Source: a virus. From it: a stretch of 64,000 bases of DNA. This document shows positions 1 to 9,494 of this stretch, piece by piece; the stretch's first letter is position 1, and each line of letters starts with the position of its first letter. The position numbers and the translations under genes were made by a program. The stretch covers positions 1-64,000 of IMG/VR virus record IMGVR_UViG_3300027763_002034, one strand, 5' to 3'. A model generated the notes under the pieces. It saw only the letters and a program-made list of their open reading frames with translations. It was not told where the DNA came from and ran no database searches.

Positions 1-2409
1 TGGTGTACCATGTTTTGTAAGATATTCTTCTAAAACTTTCTTACTTGGTCTACTAACTTTCTGAACGTCTCCTGATGATTTCTTTGTACCATTGTTTATA
101 TAATAGATTGTGTCTCCTAATCCTGCCGGATAATCACTTCTCATAATTAATTCCATATGTGCTTGACGAGACATTAATGAACCAGCTTTAGTTGTCTTCT
201 GAACATACTTTCTATAATCATTAATAGATTGTTTAACACGAGCTTTATTTGCAATTTTTGATAACGGAATTTCTTTATTATAAATTTTACTTACAAATTC
301 ATAATATAATTCCACAAAAGATAATCCATCACCATTTAACAAATACTTTAATCCTTCATCTAAAAACTCTACAATATATGTTTGTAATTTTTTTGATTTA
401 ATTGTATTACCTGTTAATTTAATTTTCTCTTTTCCTTTCTTCATCATCTTAATGATATAGTTCTTACGAGAAACATTAATACATGATGGTGCAACATAAT
501 CAATATCTAATCCCATTTCATTTCTCATAAAGATATCATTGAACTCTGCAGTATCCGCTTCAATACCTTTATATTCTTTTCCTAATGTAACCATTTCATT
601 TAATCCTTTACCAATATAAACCGTATCATCAATATTCGGTGGTGTTTCAAAGTTTACACCATCCGTGTCCATTACGAGAGGTTTATAACCTTTCTTCATA
701 TAAAACATAATCATCATTCTTAAACACTGACGACCAACACAGGTAATGGTTTCACCCATATTCATATCCCCCCAAGGGAATACTTGTGGTGCGGATAAAC
801 TACCGAAATACGCATTGATAAAAATCTTAATTGGTAATTGTTTTCTATCATACATTTCAGCAAGAACTGGATCACTATTTTTTAATTCACCGGCAAGTAA
901 TTTATATTTGATACGAATATCACGGAAATATTTTAACATTGATTTCTGAACACCCATCACATCACAATCAGGAAACACATCATATACAAGTTGAATAGAT
1001 GGATAGAGTGATGCATAGTCAAACTTAACAATATTCTTTGAATAACCTACGTTAAGTAATCTTGATAAACCACCAGTGATTGCACGTTTCTCGTCTTTTG
1101 CTGGTATTGCTAAATTGTTTTCATAAGACCATGCTAACATAATAATTTTCCATAGTGTTGCAGTTCCCATTGTTGCAATTCTTTCATACGTGGTAGGTAC
1201 GAGTTTTGATAATAAGAATGTTGATTGAGAAAATGAATCATCTACAACCATGGTCTCGTACAAGTCATCATCAAGATATTGTTCTACAATTTTTCTTCCT
1301 GTCCATATCTCAAATTTACCAGGATATTTCTGTGTTAAATTTTCTGTACCAGGTTCTCCAATTTGTTTATAATTTCCTGTCTTTGGATTTACATAATAAC
1401 TTTCGTTATCAAGATATATTTTGGAAATCTTTGCACCATCCACATAAACCCGATTAGGTTTTTCTTTCTCCAAATATGTGGTAATATATTTCAACCCCCA
1501 ACTTTTAATTTCAGAGTTGATTGCCTGAGCACGTCTTACGGAATGTGCAATATCAATAATATTGAATCCCCATATAACGTGTTGTTTATATGGTTCAATT
1601 TCATTTGCAAGTTTTAACATTCCTTCTTTCTCTTTCATTCCTTGCGTTGTGAATATTTGTGTAAGACCATTAACGTCAACACCAAGTATTTCTGCACGTT
1701 TTAATATAAATGGCCAGTCAAAGAACGCGGAGTTATAACCTGCAACAATGGTTGGTTTTAAATCTTTAATATATTTGAAAAATCTTTCAATACATTTCTT
1801 TTCCCCATCTTCACCAAATGCAGCAATGGTTTCATTCATACCACGATTATCTTTAACCCCTATTAATATAATAACACAAGTTTCAGGGTCAAGACCAGTG
1901 GTCTCAATATCAAATACAAATCTATTAACACCACTATACTCATCAATACCTTTAAATAATCTTTTTTTCTTTTGTATAAGATATTGTTCAACAGGGTTTA
2001 ATACAGTAAAATGATGTCTTACTTTTTCGTCCCATGGATTTAATCCGCCCATTCTAAAGAACGATACTAAATCCGTATATGATTTAATACTCTTAACGAT
2101 ATGGGTCATACCATTTTCTAAACGTTCGTTGCCGTGAGTATCTAACTTCTCAATTAATATTCCAAACTCACCCATACGTTTCTTTTGCATGGCCTTTGAG
2201 TTGTTATAGAAATTTAATCCTGTTAAATCACCCACCCATATAAACGGTGTAAATGTATCAGATTTAATAATTTTTCCTTCAATTGGGTCTTGGATAATTT
2301 TCCAAATTGTATTGGTTGGGTAGTCATATTCAACTCCGACGATATACATTTCGTCGTCACCACCATTGAGGAAGCCTTCAATAACTTCCTGAGAGATAAC
2401 CTCTTTCAT
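1..2409 (-). CDS. 43: Family B DNA polymerase, T4 gp43-like (C-terminus beyond window)
   Basis: Replicative DNA polymerase with proofreading 3'-5' exonuclease. Translating the complement from ATG at 2409 gives 803 codons without a stop. The exonuclease I motif FDIETTG lies near residues 165-171 and the exonuclease II motif GYNSAFFDWP near 222-231. Polymerase motif A (DYASLYPSI) is near 464-472, motif B (INAYFGS) near 528-535 and motif C (MDTDG) near 579-583. All catalytic carboxylates are present. T4 gp43 is about 900 residues, so roughly the last 100 residues, including the thumb and clamp-binding tail, should lie left of the window. It is the only replisome component seen here. Confidence 0.96.
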   Translation of the reverse strand, partial: MKEVISQEVIEGFLNGGDDEMYIVGVEYDYPTNTIWKIIQDPIEGKIIKSDTFTPFIWVGDLTGLNFYNNSKAMQKKRMGEFGILIEKLDTHGNERLENGMTHIVKSIKSYTDLVSFFRMGGLNPWDEKVRHHFTVLNPVEQYLIQKKKRLFKGIDEYSGVNRFVFDIETTGLDPETCVIILIGVKDNRGMNETIAAFGEDGEKKCIERFFKYIKDLKPTIVAGYNSAFFDWPFILKRAEILGVDVNGLTQIFTTQGMKEKEGMLKLANEIEPYKQHVIWGFNIIDIAHSVRRAQAINSEIKSWGLKYITTYLEKEKPNRVYVDGAKISKIYLDNESYYVNPKTGNYKQIGEPGTENLTQKYPGKFEIWTGRKIVEQYLDDDLYETMVVDDSFSQSTFLLSKLVPTTYERIATMGTATLWKIIMLAWSYENNLAIPAKDEKRAITGGLSRLLNVGYSKNIVKFDYASLYPSIQLVYDVFPDCDVMGVQKSMLKYFRDIRIKYKLLAGELKNSDPVLAEMYDRKQLPIKIFINAYFGSLSAPQVFPWGDMNMGETITCVGRQCLRMMIMFYMKKGYKPLVMDTDGVNFETPPNIDDTVYIGKGLNEMVTLGKEYKGIEADTAEFNDIFMRNEMGLDIDYVAPSCINVSRKNYIIKMMKKGKEKIKLTGNTIKSKKLQTYIVEFLDEGLKYLLNGDGLSFVELYYEFVSKIYNKEIPLSKIANKARVKQSINDYRKYVQKTTKAGSLMSRQAHMELIMRSDYPAGLGDTIYYINNGTKKSSGDVQKVSRPSKKVLEEYLTKHGTP

Positions 2410-2440
2410 GTTTTATATTTTTTTAATGTGACGTATTAGC

Positions 2441-2456
2441 TTGTGGATAACCACAG
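2441..2456 (-). promoter_or_regulatory. Hairpin containing a perfect DnaA-box sequence in the polymerase leader
   Basis: Read on the minus strand the site contains TTATCCACA, an exact match to the bacterial DnaA box. It also folds as a 5-bp hairpin (TGTGG, loop ATAA, CCACA on the plus strand). It lies about 32 bases upstream of the polymerase start codon. In T4 the polymerase represses its own translation by binding a leader hairpin, so an autoregulatory operator is one reading and host DnaA control another. A single 9-mer can occur by chance. Confidence 0.35.
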
Positions 2457-2500
2457 TTTGCCTTGTTTACATTAATAAATATACATAAAAAAATCGGTAA

Positions 2501-2532
2501 TAAAAAAAAGGAGGACTTTTTGGGTCCTCCTT
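2501..2532 (-). terminator. Rho-independent terminator after the DUF1566 tail gene
   Basis: The stem AAGGAGGAC/GTCCTCCTT (2508-2516 with 2524-2532) has a 7-base loop. On the minus strand it is followed by eight T residues. It ends the adhesin transcript before the polymerase gene. Confidence 0.9.
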
Positions 2533-2552
2533 GTGAATTATTTGTTTTACGT

Positions 2553-3380
2553 TTAGAAGCTTCTCACTGCACGTACATATAAATCAGAGTTCTTAGGTGT
2601 TGCAGTTACAAAACCATTAGTGAAATCTTGGTAATATGCTGCAGATGCAATGTGATATTCCGTAGAAGACCAATAGGCGTCATTCGCAAAACCTCCAATA
2701 GAAGCTTTGTTTGTATATAATGCATTTAACTCATCTTTACTTGGTAAATACCAATCAGAATATCCACTTTGTGTTAAATCTCCACAAATTCTAGCTGCAA
2801 TTCCTGCGGTAGCACATCCAGCCATTATATCTATTGTATTTTGATTTCCAGTTCCTATAGCGGTACCATCTGCACCCGATATCGCCGTTCCAATACATCC
2901 CCATGATGCATTACCTGAAGAAACATCTGCAACTGTAGCAACTAATCCTGATGTACCTGTAGAACCACCACCATCAATATAAGCGATTATACCACCTAAG
3001 GCTGCTTGACCTATAGTATAAGTTACTGGAGCACCTGGTAAATCACCAAGAGTTAATTCTGCACTTAAAACTGCCATATTTGCTTGACCATCAGCCCACG
3101 CCAATACATTTTCTATTGTACTACCTGTAGCACCAATTGCTAATAACATACCAATACATTGAGCATTGTTAGATGCCACATGAATACTTGGACCTTGTGA
3201 TGCTTTATCTACGTAAATGGTGTATCCACCTACTGGTGGTTTTACTCCGTTCCAAAAACCTGTTGATGAGGTTGGGCCATAATCGGCACCCTCCTTTACT
3301 CCAACGCTGAAGCCACCTCTTGTGGCTGAACTTATTCCGGATGCTCCGAATTTAAAATGATTTGTACTTGGTTGTGACAT
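2553..3380 (-). CDS. Tail adhesin with C-terminal DUF1566 (Lcl-type) domain
   Basis: A 275-residue probable receptor-binding or tail-fibre protein. Residues 1-117 form a module nearly identical to the N-terminus of the neighbour at 3398-4468. The rest, from about residue 125, has the DUF1566 signature: GLVATV, WGCIG, GTGNQNT, SDWYLPSKDEL, YWSSTEY and a final VRAVRSF. That C-type-lectin-like fold is common in phage adhesins and in variable proteins of diversity-generating retroelements. The gene is last in the minus-strand adhesin group and is followed by a strong terminator. The role is inferred from domains and position. Confidence 0.75.
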   Translation of the reverse strand: MSQPSTNHFKFGASGISSATRGGFSVGVKEGADYGPTSSTGFWNGVKPPVGGYTIYVDKASQGPSIHVASNNAQCIGMLLAIGATGSTIENVLAWADGQANMAVLSAELTLGDLPGAPVTYTIGQAALGGIIAYIDGGGSTGTSGLVATVADVSSGNASWGCIGTAISGADGTAIGTGNQNTIDIMAGCATAGIAARICGDLTQSGYSDWYLPSKDELNALYTNKASIGGFANDAYWSSTEYHIASAAYYQDFTNGFVTATPKNSDLYVRAVRSF

Positions 3381-3397
3381 ATATTTTTTGTTTTATT

Positions 3398-4468
3398 TTA
3401 TAATCCAAATCTTGATTTTACAGTGTTAAAGTTTTGAGTGACTTCAGTTGAATTTAATGCTCGATTATAAACTCTTAATGTATTTAATCGTCCGTCAAAT
3501 GCTGAACAACAACCATCATAAGATATGTTAGGTGCTGCTAATGACATTCCTGAACGTGGCGAAATACCCGTTGATCCTTTTGATATACCGTTTGAATATG
3601 CATATATATTAACACCTCCACCTAATGCGTTCGTTCTATCAAATACTCCAACAATATGATACCATGCTCCAACAGTTACACTTCCGTTACCTACAGTTGC
3701 ATTATCAGTTCCACTACCATCTCCAATCATAAAGTATAAAGAATCATCATTAAGAATACCAAATCTATAACCATCACCTGTACCTGAATTTAAGAATATA
3801 GAATTTTGTCCATTCCCAAAGTTGTAAGATGATATATAATACATAAATTCAATTGTGAAACCATTAGTTTGTGGTATTCCAGTATTAGTTGCAAATGTAA
3901 ATCCTTGTACACTTGTATCGTGGTTGTATATGTATTTATTGTTATTAGATAAGTTAAAGTAACTAGCTGCACCGTTACTTACAAATGTTGGGTTAGAACT
4001 AGTCATTGTAGCTGTATATCCATTTCCACTTAAGTCATTCCAAACTGTTCCAGTTCCGGAATATGAAGAAACATTTCCAGCATCCAAGTTTAATACTAAA
4101 CCTGATGTTACAATACTTGGTCCCGCACCTGGTAAATCACCTATAACTAATTCTTCACTTAAAACTACCATATTTGCTTGACCATCAGCCCACGCCAATA
4201 CATTTTCTATTGTACTACCTGTGGCACCCATCGCCAATAACATACCAATACATTGTGAATTGTTAGACGCAACGTGTATACTAGGACCTTGTGAAGCTTT
4301 ATCTACGTAAATGGTGTATCCACTTACTGGTGGAGTTACTCCGTTCCAAAAACCTGTTGTTGATGTTGGTCCGTAATCGGCCCCTTCTTTTACTCCAACA
4401 CTAAAACCGCCTCTAGTTGCTGAACTTATTCCTGAGGCTCCGAATTTAAAATGATTTGTTGATGGCAT
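3398..4468 (-). CDS. Tail adhesin with C-terminal LamG/concanavalin-like domain
   Basis: A 356-residue protein. Residues 1-115 repeat the N-terminal module of the gene at 2553-3380 with only scattered substitutions. The remainder looks like a laminin-G/jellyroll carbohydrate-binding domain: it opens with GLVLNLDAGNVSSYSG, contains WNDLSGNGY and FTIEFMYY, and ends LRVYNRALNSTEV then NTVKSRFGL. The same kind of ending closes the 956-residue neighbour. The shared attachment module with different tips suggests alternative host-binding fibres. A near-match to the late motif (CATAAATA on the plus strand, about 4484) lies upstream. Confidence 0.72.
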   Translation of the reverse strand: MPSTNHFKFGASGISSATRGGFSVGVKEGADYGPTSTTGFWNGVTPPVSGYTIYVDKASQGPSIHVASNNSQCIGMLLAMGATGSTIENVLAWADGQANMVVLSEELVIGDLPGAGPSIVTSGLVLNLDAGNVSSYSGTGTVWNDLSGNGYTATMTSSNPTFVSNGAASYFNLSNNNKYIYNHDTSVQGFTFATNTGIPQTNGFTIEFMYYISSYNFGNGQNSIFLNSGTGDGYRFGILNDDSLYFMIGDGSGTDNATVGNGSVTVGAWYHIVGVFDRTNALGGGVNIYAYSNGISKGSTGISPRSGMSLAAPNISYDGCCSAFDGRLNTLRVYNRALNSTEVTQNFNTVKSRFGL

Positions 4469-4517
4469 CTATTTTTTGTTTATCATAAATAGTATAAATT
4501 CTACTAATGAAATGAAA

Positions 4518-4871
4518 TTAAAAAATATTAATGTAAAGTTTTTCTTTAACAGGTAATATAAGTTTATTACCATTATCAAACGACACATTTACCTTTCCTT
4601 CAAATTTACCTATTTCAGATGTCTGTTCTTCGGTAAATCTATAAATGATATAATATTCATCAGTCGTTTGGTTATATAGTTTTGTTCTTGTTGTGATATT
4701 ACAAGTTTCATTTAATAACACGGGTTCACCGGTACTAACATCAAACATGTCAAATGTGATTGTTGCATTTTCCAATAAATCGTTAAATGATGATTTGTCG
4801 TTTTTACCATCATCAATCATCCTCAATTTTAATATTGGGTCAGATGCCCCTTGTCTTATAAAGAATTCCAT
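4518..4871 (-). CDS. Small virion protein, beta-rich (BppU N-terminal-like)
   Basis: A 117-residue protein without a signal peptide or membrane segment. Alternating hydrophobic strands and the phrases ITFDMFDVSTGEPV and YYIIYRFTEEQTSEIGKFEG resemble the N-terminal beta-sandwich found in siphophage baseplate upper proteins. It sits between the two adhesins and the large 956-residue tail protein, so an attachment or adaptor role is plausible. An exact TATTTATA motif ends four bases before its ATG. The family assignment is tentative. Confidence 0.6.
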   Translation of the reverse strand: MEFFIRQGASDPILKLRMIDDGKNDKSSFNDLLENATITFDMFDVSTGEPVLLNETCNITTRTKLYNQTTDEYYIIYRFTEEQTSEIGKFEGKVNVSFDNGNKLILPVKEKLYINIF

Positions 4872-4875
4872 ATGT

Positions 4876-4883
4876 TATAAATA
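4876..4883 (-). promoter_or_regulatory. TATTTATA late-gene motif
   Basis: Exact octamer on the minus strand, four bases upstream of the ATG at 4871. It is one of sixteen exact copies placed before genes in this window. Confidence 0.6.
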
Positions 4884-4893
4884 TATATTTTTA

Positions 4894-7764
4894 TTATAAA
4901 CCGTATCTTGACTTGGTGTTATTATATTCGTCTGAAATATTGGAATCACTTCTCAATGTTTTATATACTCTAAATTCACCTAAATTAGCATTCATAAAGA
5001 ACGCATCATCAATAAATGACCCAATAACCCAAGGTTGGTTTGTTATAACACCAACAGATGTAATCTGTTCAGCACCTAAAAGAATACCATTATGGTAAAA
5101 ACTAATTTTTCTATTGGTCTTATCAAACTTATATGCAATATGTTGCCAAGTATTTCCTATTATTGGTTGGCTACTTGTAAAACGTGTTGAACCACCGCTT
5201 GCACCCGCATTTTCAAACAACATTTGATTAGAATAGGCGTTAATATCATTATAATTAAGTCTCCACACCATTTTAAATCCAGGGCTAGATGAATTTTGTA
5301 CAGCATTTGACATTAATGTAATGAAATAATCGTTATGTTCGTAATCACGAGGATAAATCCAAGCTGTAGTTGTCATTTCATTTCCAAAATCAAATGTGTC
5401 AAATGTAATTTTATTTCTTAAGTTTGCAAAAGTGTTTCCACTAAAATTAAATACTCCACGAGCAATTCCACTTTCAAATGTTACACCACTTATAGTACCT
5501 AACGTTCCACTAACATTTCCCAATGTACCAATATTTGTTAATGTTGTACCACCAGAGTATGACAAAGCATTTGCAGCGTCGTAAAAAATCTCTGCGGTGT
5601 TAGTATATGTACTCAATATAGTTGGAGTAGGTGTTACCGTGTTTGTTGGCGTTATAGTTGGTGTTGGTGTATTTGTAGGTGTCTCCGTAGGTGTAACCGT
5701 ATTTGTTGGTGTAGGTGTTGGAGTTTCACTTCCTGTTGGTGTTGGTGTATTGGTAGGCGTAACCGTAGGTGTTGGGGTATTAGTAGGGGTTTCAGTAACA
5801 GTAGGTGTTGGTGTATTAGTTGGAGTTTCAGTAACAGTAGGTGTTGGTGTTGGAGTTTCACTTCCTGTTGGTGTTGGTGTATTGGTAGGTGTAACCGTAG
5901 GTGTTGGCGTTGAGGTAGGAGTTTCAGTATTTGTTGGTGTAGGTGTTGGTGTTGGAGTTTGATTACCATTTAAGAAGTAACCATTTTTGGATGATATATT
6001 AAATTCAAATTTATCAACAATTTCAAATGCCTCGCAATTTTGTGTATTACTTGTTATAATTGTACCGTTAGATTTAACTAATTTTGTTTGAGTGGCACCT
6101 GTATTAATAAATGTGTAACCATCTTGAATCGGTGTTCCTCCTTTCCACATTGTTGATTTCATAATAACAGGTATAAATCCTTTTGAACCGTACCATGTTG
6201 CCGTAAACGTTAATTCTAAATCTGTTGTGGAGGGATACTGTGTTTTAAATTTATTTAAATCAAATAAAATTGCCTCAGTTCCTGTTCCTAAATTATCACC
6301 ACCATAAAGTAAAAATGGATCAATCCAATTTCCATTAGACGGTCCATTAGACGATGATGCACATGTTCCAACATAATCACCAGGTAAACCATTGGTAAAG
6401 TCATTATTCATTATTAATGGATTAGATACATAAGTCATAGTATCCATATCAGAACCATCACTAAAGAAATATTCACATAACATATAATCAAAATCAAAAT
6501 TAAATAACCCTGTTTCAAATACTGGTGCCTGTGTAGGTGATGGGGTTATAGTTGGTGTATTGGTTGGCGTTACAGTATTGGTTGGTGTGATACTAGGTGT
6601 TGGTGTTGGTGTTGGTGTTCCTGTCTGTGTAGGTGTTGGGGTCGGTGTTACCGTTTTAGTTGGAGTAATACTCGGAGTTGGTGTTGGTGTAGGACTTGGT
6701 AAAACATCTGAACAACCATATATTGAATAATTTGGTTTAATTGATGTTAAATAATGATGATTAACATGAACAAAATCCAACGGTTCTTCAAAATACTTAA
6801 CTTGTTTTAAAACACCATTAAGACCATTACTACCAAAAATTTGTACGATTTCATTTTCAGAAGACCTTAATGATGGAATTATTTCCTCAAAGTTTTCTAA
6901 TTTATATATTCTTTTACCGTTATGATAAATTTTAAGTGTTCCTAATCTTTTTTGTTTTTCGCTGGCCCATTTCTTATTTAATTCTTCAACATAACTATAT
7001 TCAGTATCACCCGTAATCCAATTTAATGAACCTGTAGTCATTGTGTATCCTGTGGTGATTTGTGTTGAATGTCCTATAAATGAACCCGAAAAGAAACTAC
7101 CAGTATCTCCAGTCGTCGGAGCCCATAATTCATCAGTATAACTAACCGCGTGCGGACCTAATATTAAATCATTAAATCCTCCCTCATTCTCAATCTCACA
7201 ATCATAAAGATATGTGTATCTATCAAATGTGATTGTAATATTAAAATCGTCATATATTCCATTCGCACACAATTCAGGAGTATTACCTGTTAATGTGTAA
7301 TATGACTCCGTGTACCCGCTATCTGGATTACACGACCCCGAATAATGGTAAGATTCCCATTTTATTTTTTTATTATTGGTAAATGAGAATGTTAAATTAT
7401 TATCCGCGTAATTCCCATTGGCTAAATCATCTTTAATTCCTAAATAGTAAAATGTCGATCCAGTTACTAATCTATCGAAAACTAAATCTAATGTCCAACC
7501 CTTCTCTGTTCTTCTACGAACAGTAAAATCACAGGTACCGCCAGTGTATGGTTTATTTACCTCTACTTCCCAAGGTGAAGTTAGTCCTGTTAAACAAGAA
7601 GAATCTATTGTTAGTCCTGTATATGTTATTTCCGTATCGAAATCTAAGACCTCTTCATTATAATCCATTTGAACTTTTGATAGTTCATAGTCATATAATT
7701 CGGAATAATCTACCTTCAAATCGAGTTTGGAACCGTAAAATCTTAAAATATTCTGATTAGCCAT
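4894..7764 (-). CDS. Large tail fibre/adhesin with Thr-Pro stalks and LamG-like tip
   Basis: A 956-residue structural protein. Residues 1-350 are a beta-rich region with many aromatic residues. Residues ~355-410 and ~600-711 are long [12 protein letters not shown] low-complexity linkers, likely extended stalks, separated by a globular domain (~415-600). Residues ~725-956 form a LamG-like jellyroll ending NTKSRYGL, like the neighbour at 3398. I place the start at 7764 (MANQNILRF) because a TATTTATA motif lies five bases upstream; an in-frame ATG at 7785 would add seven residues but overlap that motif. The portal gene also begins MANQN directly after this motif. Confidence 0.75.
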   Translation of the reverse strand: MANQNILRFYGSKLDLKVDYSELYDYELSKVQMDYNEEVLDFDTEITYTGLTIDSSCLTGLTSPWEVEVNKPYTGGTCDFTVRRRTEKGWTLDLVFDRLVTGSTFYYLGIKDDLANGNYADNNLTFSFTNNKKIKWESYHYSGSCNPDSGYTESYYTLTGNTPELCANGIYDDFNITITFDRYTYLYDCEIENEGGFNDLILGPHAVSYTDELWAPTTGDTGSFFSGSFIGHSTQITTGYTMTTGSLNWITGDTEYSYVEELNKKWASEKQKRLGTLKIYHNGKRIYKLENFEEIIPSLRSSENEIVQIFGSNGLNGVLKQVKYFEEPLDFVHVNHHYLTSIKPNYSIYGCSDVLPSPTPTPTPSITPTKTVTPTPTPTQTGTPTPTPTPSITPTNTVTPTNTPTITPSPTQAPVFETGLFNFDFDYMLCEYFFSDGSDMDTMTYVSNPLIMNNDFTNGLPGDYVGTCASSSNGPSNGNWIDPFLLYGGDNLGTGTEAILFDLNKFKTQYPSTTDLELTFTATWYGSKGFIPVIMKSTMWKGGTPIQDGYTFINTGATQTKLVKSNGTIITSNTQNCEAFEIVDKFEFNISSKNGYFLNGNQTPTPTPTPTNTETPTSTPTPTVTPTNTPTPTGSETPTPTPTVTETPTNTPTPTVTETPTNTPTPTVTPTNTPTPTGSETPTPTPTNTVTPTETPTNTPTPTITPTNTVTPTPTILSTYTNTAEIFYDAANALSYSGGTTLTNIGTLGNVSGTLGTISGVTFESGIARGVFNFSGNTFANLRNKITFDTFDFGNEMTTTAWIYPRDYEHNDYFITLMSNAVQNSSSPGFKMVWRLNYNDINAYSNQMLFENAGASGGSTRFTSSQPIIGNTWQHIAYKFDKTNRKISFYHNGILLGAEQITSVGVITNQPWVIGSFIDDAFFMNANLGEFRVYKTLRSDSNISDEYNNTKSRYGL
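5630..5965. repeat. Coding microsatellite-like Thr/Pro repeat, major block
   Basis: Degenerate 6-base repeats (GGTGTT/GGTGTA on the plus strand) encode TPTPT runs on the minus strand. Longer units of about 60-70 bases containing [11 protein letters not shown] recur. The repeats can produce length variation in the fibre stalk by slippage or recombination. The opposite-strand reading frame is a by-product of the repeat. Confidence 0.85.
6535..6700. repeat. Coding Thr/Pro repeat, minor block
   Basis: A second, shorter run of the same degenerate hexamer type encodes residues ~355-410 of the large adhesin. It forms another probable flexible stalk. Confidence 0.8.
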
Positions 7765-7769
7765 GTTTA

Positions 7770-7777
7770 TATAAATA
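7770..7777 (-). promoter_or_regulatory. TATTTATA late-gene motif
   Basis: Exact octamer on the minus strand, five bases upstream of ATG 7764. It supports that start over 7785. Confidence 0.6.
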
Positions 7778-7794
7778 TCTTTCATAACATTTGA

Positions 7795-7802
7795 TATTTA
7801 TA
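7795..7802 (+). promoter_or_regulatory. TATTTATA late-gene motif
   Basis: Exact octamer on the plus strand, 15 bases before ATG 7818. Together with the minus-strand copy at 7770 it forms a compact divergent control region. Confidence 0.6.
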
Positions 7803-7817
7803 TAAAAGTCCATTTAG

Positions 7818-8603
7818 ATGAATAATTTTATAAAACAGGTAATTGAGGAGAAATTTGCATCAAAAGCACAACAAAGATTCTTCTATGCAAAAGCCAAAGG
7901 GGGTAAAAATAAGAAGTGGTCCAAATGGGCCAAAGAGTTTTCTGATAAGACGGATTATAGTAAAATACCTGATAAGGTAGAGAAAGAAGAAGAAGTGGAT
8001 GAGATTATAGATAAAAATGGTAATATCTTAACAAGTAAAAAACCTTCGGATTTAGATGCTAAAGGTGTTAGTTCCGATTCAACAAGTGACGAAGTGGTGA
8101 GAACGGGTAAAGGTATGATGGGTAATTATGGTATGACCAAGGTTCAAAACTACACAAAGTTTTGGGGAGAGGGTAAATTAACCAAAGGAGAACTAATTGA
8201 AATTGCAATGAAAGATGCTCTTGGATTTGACGCTACAATGGGAAATGACGCAGATTACGAAGAGGCTGAAGAATATTTTGAAAAAGATTTAGGTTTGGAT
8301 AGTGAAGAAACTAAAGATAGAATGGATCAAATGGGATATGACGAAAATTTACCTGACGATAAAGTTAGATTAGTTGAGAACCCAAAGAAGTATATGGAGG
8401 AATATATTGAGAGTATTCTTAAAGGTAGAAGTAAAGATAATGATGTTTTAGAAAAGGAAAAGGAAGAAGTTGAACCAAAAGAGATACATCCAATTATTAA
8501 AAGACAACTTAATTCATTAAAAAATAGTATGGATAATCATAATTTATCAATGGAAACAATTGTAAAATATTTATCTGACGTCGAAGTTAATTTGAAAAAA
8601 TAA
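7818..8603 (+). CDS. Conserved phage protein with DUF3008-like SKAQQRFF motif
   Basis: A 261-residue, highly charged protein of unknown role. Near residue 15 it has ASKAQQRFFYAKAKG, which resembles the short DUF3008 signature seen in phage and small bacterial proteins. The middle is acidic with a Gly-rich patch (GKGMMGNYGMTK). The C-terminus is predicted helical and starts with HPIIKRQLNSLKNSM. It is the first gene of a plus-strand late run, and its stop overlaps the next start (TAATG). A virion or core-associated role is inferred from position and charge. Confidence 0.6.
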   Translation: MNNFIKQVIEEKFASKAQQRFFYAKAKGGKNKKWSKWAKEFSDKTDYSKIPDKVEKEEEVDEIIDKNGNILTSKKPSDLDAKGVSSDSTSDEVVRTGKGMMGNYGMTKVQNYTKFWGEGKLTKGELIEIAMKDALGFDATMGNDADYEEAEEYFEKDLGLDSEETKDRMDQMGYDENLPDDKVRLVENPKKYMEEYIESILKGRSKDNDVLEKEKEEVEPKEIHPIIKRQLNSLKNSMDNHNLSMETIVKYLSDVEVNLKK

Positions 8604-9097
8604 TGAATAAGGATTTAAAACATAGGATATTTGATATACCGCAGAACATTTTAGATAAGATTAACCATACAATCGTTGGTCTTAACGGAACACATGTTCA
8701 TGGTGTACAAAGAGCCAAGAAACTTTTAATGGATAAAAAAGTTAAATACGGACAGTTAAAAAGAATTATACATGACTTACAAAATATTGATAAAATTGGT
8801 GATAGAGTTAGGTATGACTTGGCTGGTGGTGAGTTAATGGATAGATGGTCCAAACAATACCTACAAGGTGAAAGAGATATGGTGAGTAATAGAAAAGACG
8901 GAAGAAAACAGGCTGATGATATTGGTGGGATAACTGGAGAAAGAAAAAATAGTCATTTGAAAAAACATTCAAAAAAACCAGATTTCTTACCTCCGTTGAA
9001 TATGATGAAAAGTAATTCACATAAATCTTCAATATCAAGTATTAAATTATCGGGTTTGTTTGAACAATTACAAAGAATAAAAAAATTAATGTTATAA
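8603..9097 (+). CDS. Basic phage protein with C-terminal IKKLM tag
   Basis: A 164-residue, Lys/Arg-rich protein of unknown function. The start overlaps the upstream stop by one base (TAATG), so it is probably translationally coupled. The last residues, GLFEQLQRIKKLML, resemble the ends of the scaffold, of the prohead protease and of the protein at 9494. This suggests a shared binding or packaging motif rather than an enzymatic role. No catalytic motif was seen. Confidence 0.55.
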   Translation: MNKDLKHRIFDIPQNILDKINHTIVGLNGTHVHGVQRAKKLLMDKKVKYGQLKRIIHDLQNIDKIGDRVRYDLAGGELMDRWSKQYLQGERDMVSNRKDGRKQADDIGGITGERKNSHLKKHSKKPDFLPPLNMMKSNSHKSSISSIKLSGLFEQLQRIKKLML

Positions 9098-9098
9098 T

Positions 9099-9494
9099 AT
9101 GGCAAAGACACAATTAGAAGTTATCGCTGAAAAATTAAGAACACAAGAAGTTGTTATTAATAGATATTCAGAAAAAAATGGTTATGGTATCACAAGTAAA
9201 AACGCACTTTCCGATGGAGATGAATTAGGTAAAGGACAAGTTGGTGATACGGGTACTGTCGGTTCTTTAACTGATATTAACACAAGAATTCAAATTATGG
9301 CAACCAATAAATATAGTGGTGAAAATGGATATGGTGTTACAAATCCTAATGCTATGTCAGATGGTGACGAATTTGGTAAAGGACAAATTGGTGATAACGG
9401 ACAAGTTGGTTCATTAACTGATATTAATACAAGAATACAAGTTATTAATAAAAATAAATTTGGTGAATCCAACAAATATCCTGATTTCGAATAA
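9099..9494 (+). CDS. Small protein built of two tandem ~46-residue repeats
   Basis: A 131-residue protein. Two consecutive repeats share NGYG, then an NA(L/M)SDGDE(L/F)GKGQ core, GD.G.VGSLTDINTRIQ and a spacer. A third partial unit (NKNKFGESNKYPDF) starts at the C-terminus. The repeats look like an internal gene duplication, possibly a fibre or decoration protein. It begins one base after the previous stop codon and its own stop overlaps the next start. No known family was recognised. Confidence 0.55.
   Translation: MAKTQLEVIAEKLRTQEVVINRYSEKNGYGITSKNALSDGDELGKGQVGDTGTVGSLTDINTRIQIMATNKYSGENGYGVTNPNAMSDGDEFGKGQIGDNGQVGSLTDINTRIQVINKNKFGESNKYPDFE

Noticed and set aside
2553-3380. DUF1566 adhesin as the target of a diversity-generating retroelement
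   Set aside because: No reverse transcriptase gene and no template repeat similar to the 3' end of the gene was seen in the window. It cannot be excluded for the rest of the genome.
5597-5962. Plus-strand reading frame rich in Val and Gly
   Set aside because: It is the complement of the Thr/Pro repeat in the adhesin gene and has no independent start context or folded segments.
5630-6700. CRISPR-like array in the adhesin gene
   Set aside because: Repeats are short degenerate coding hexamers without unique spacers of constant length; no cas genes are present.
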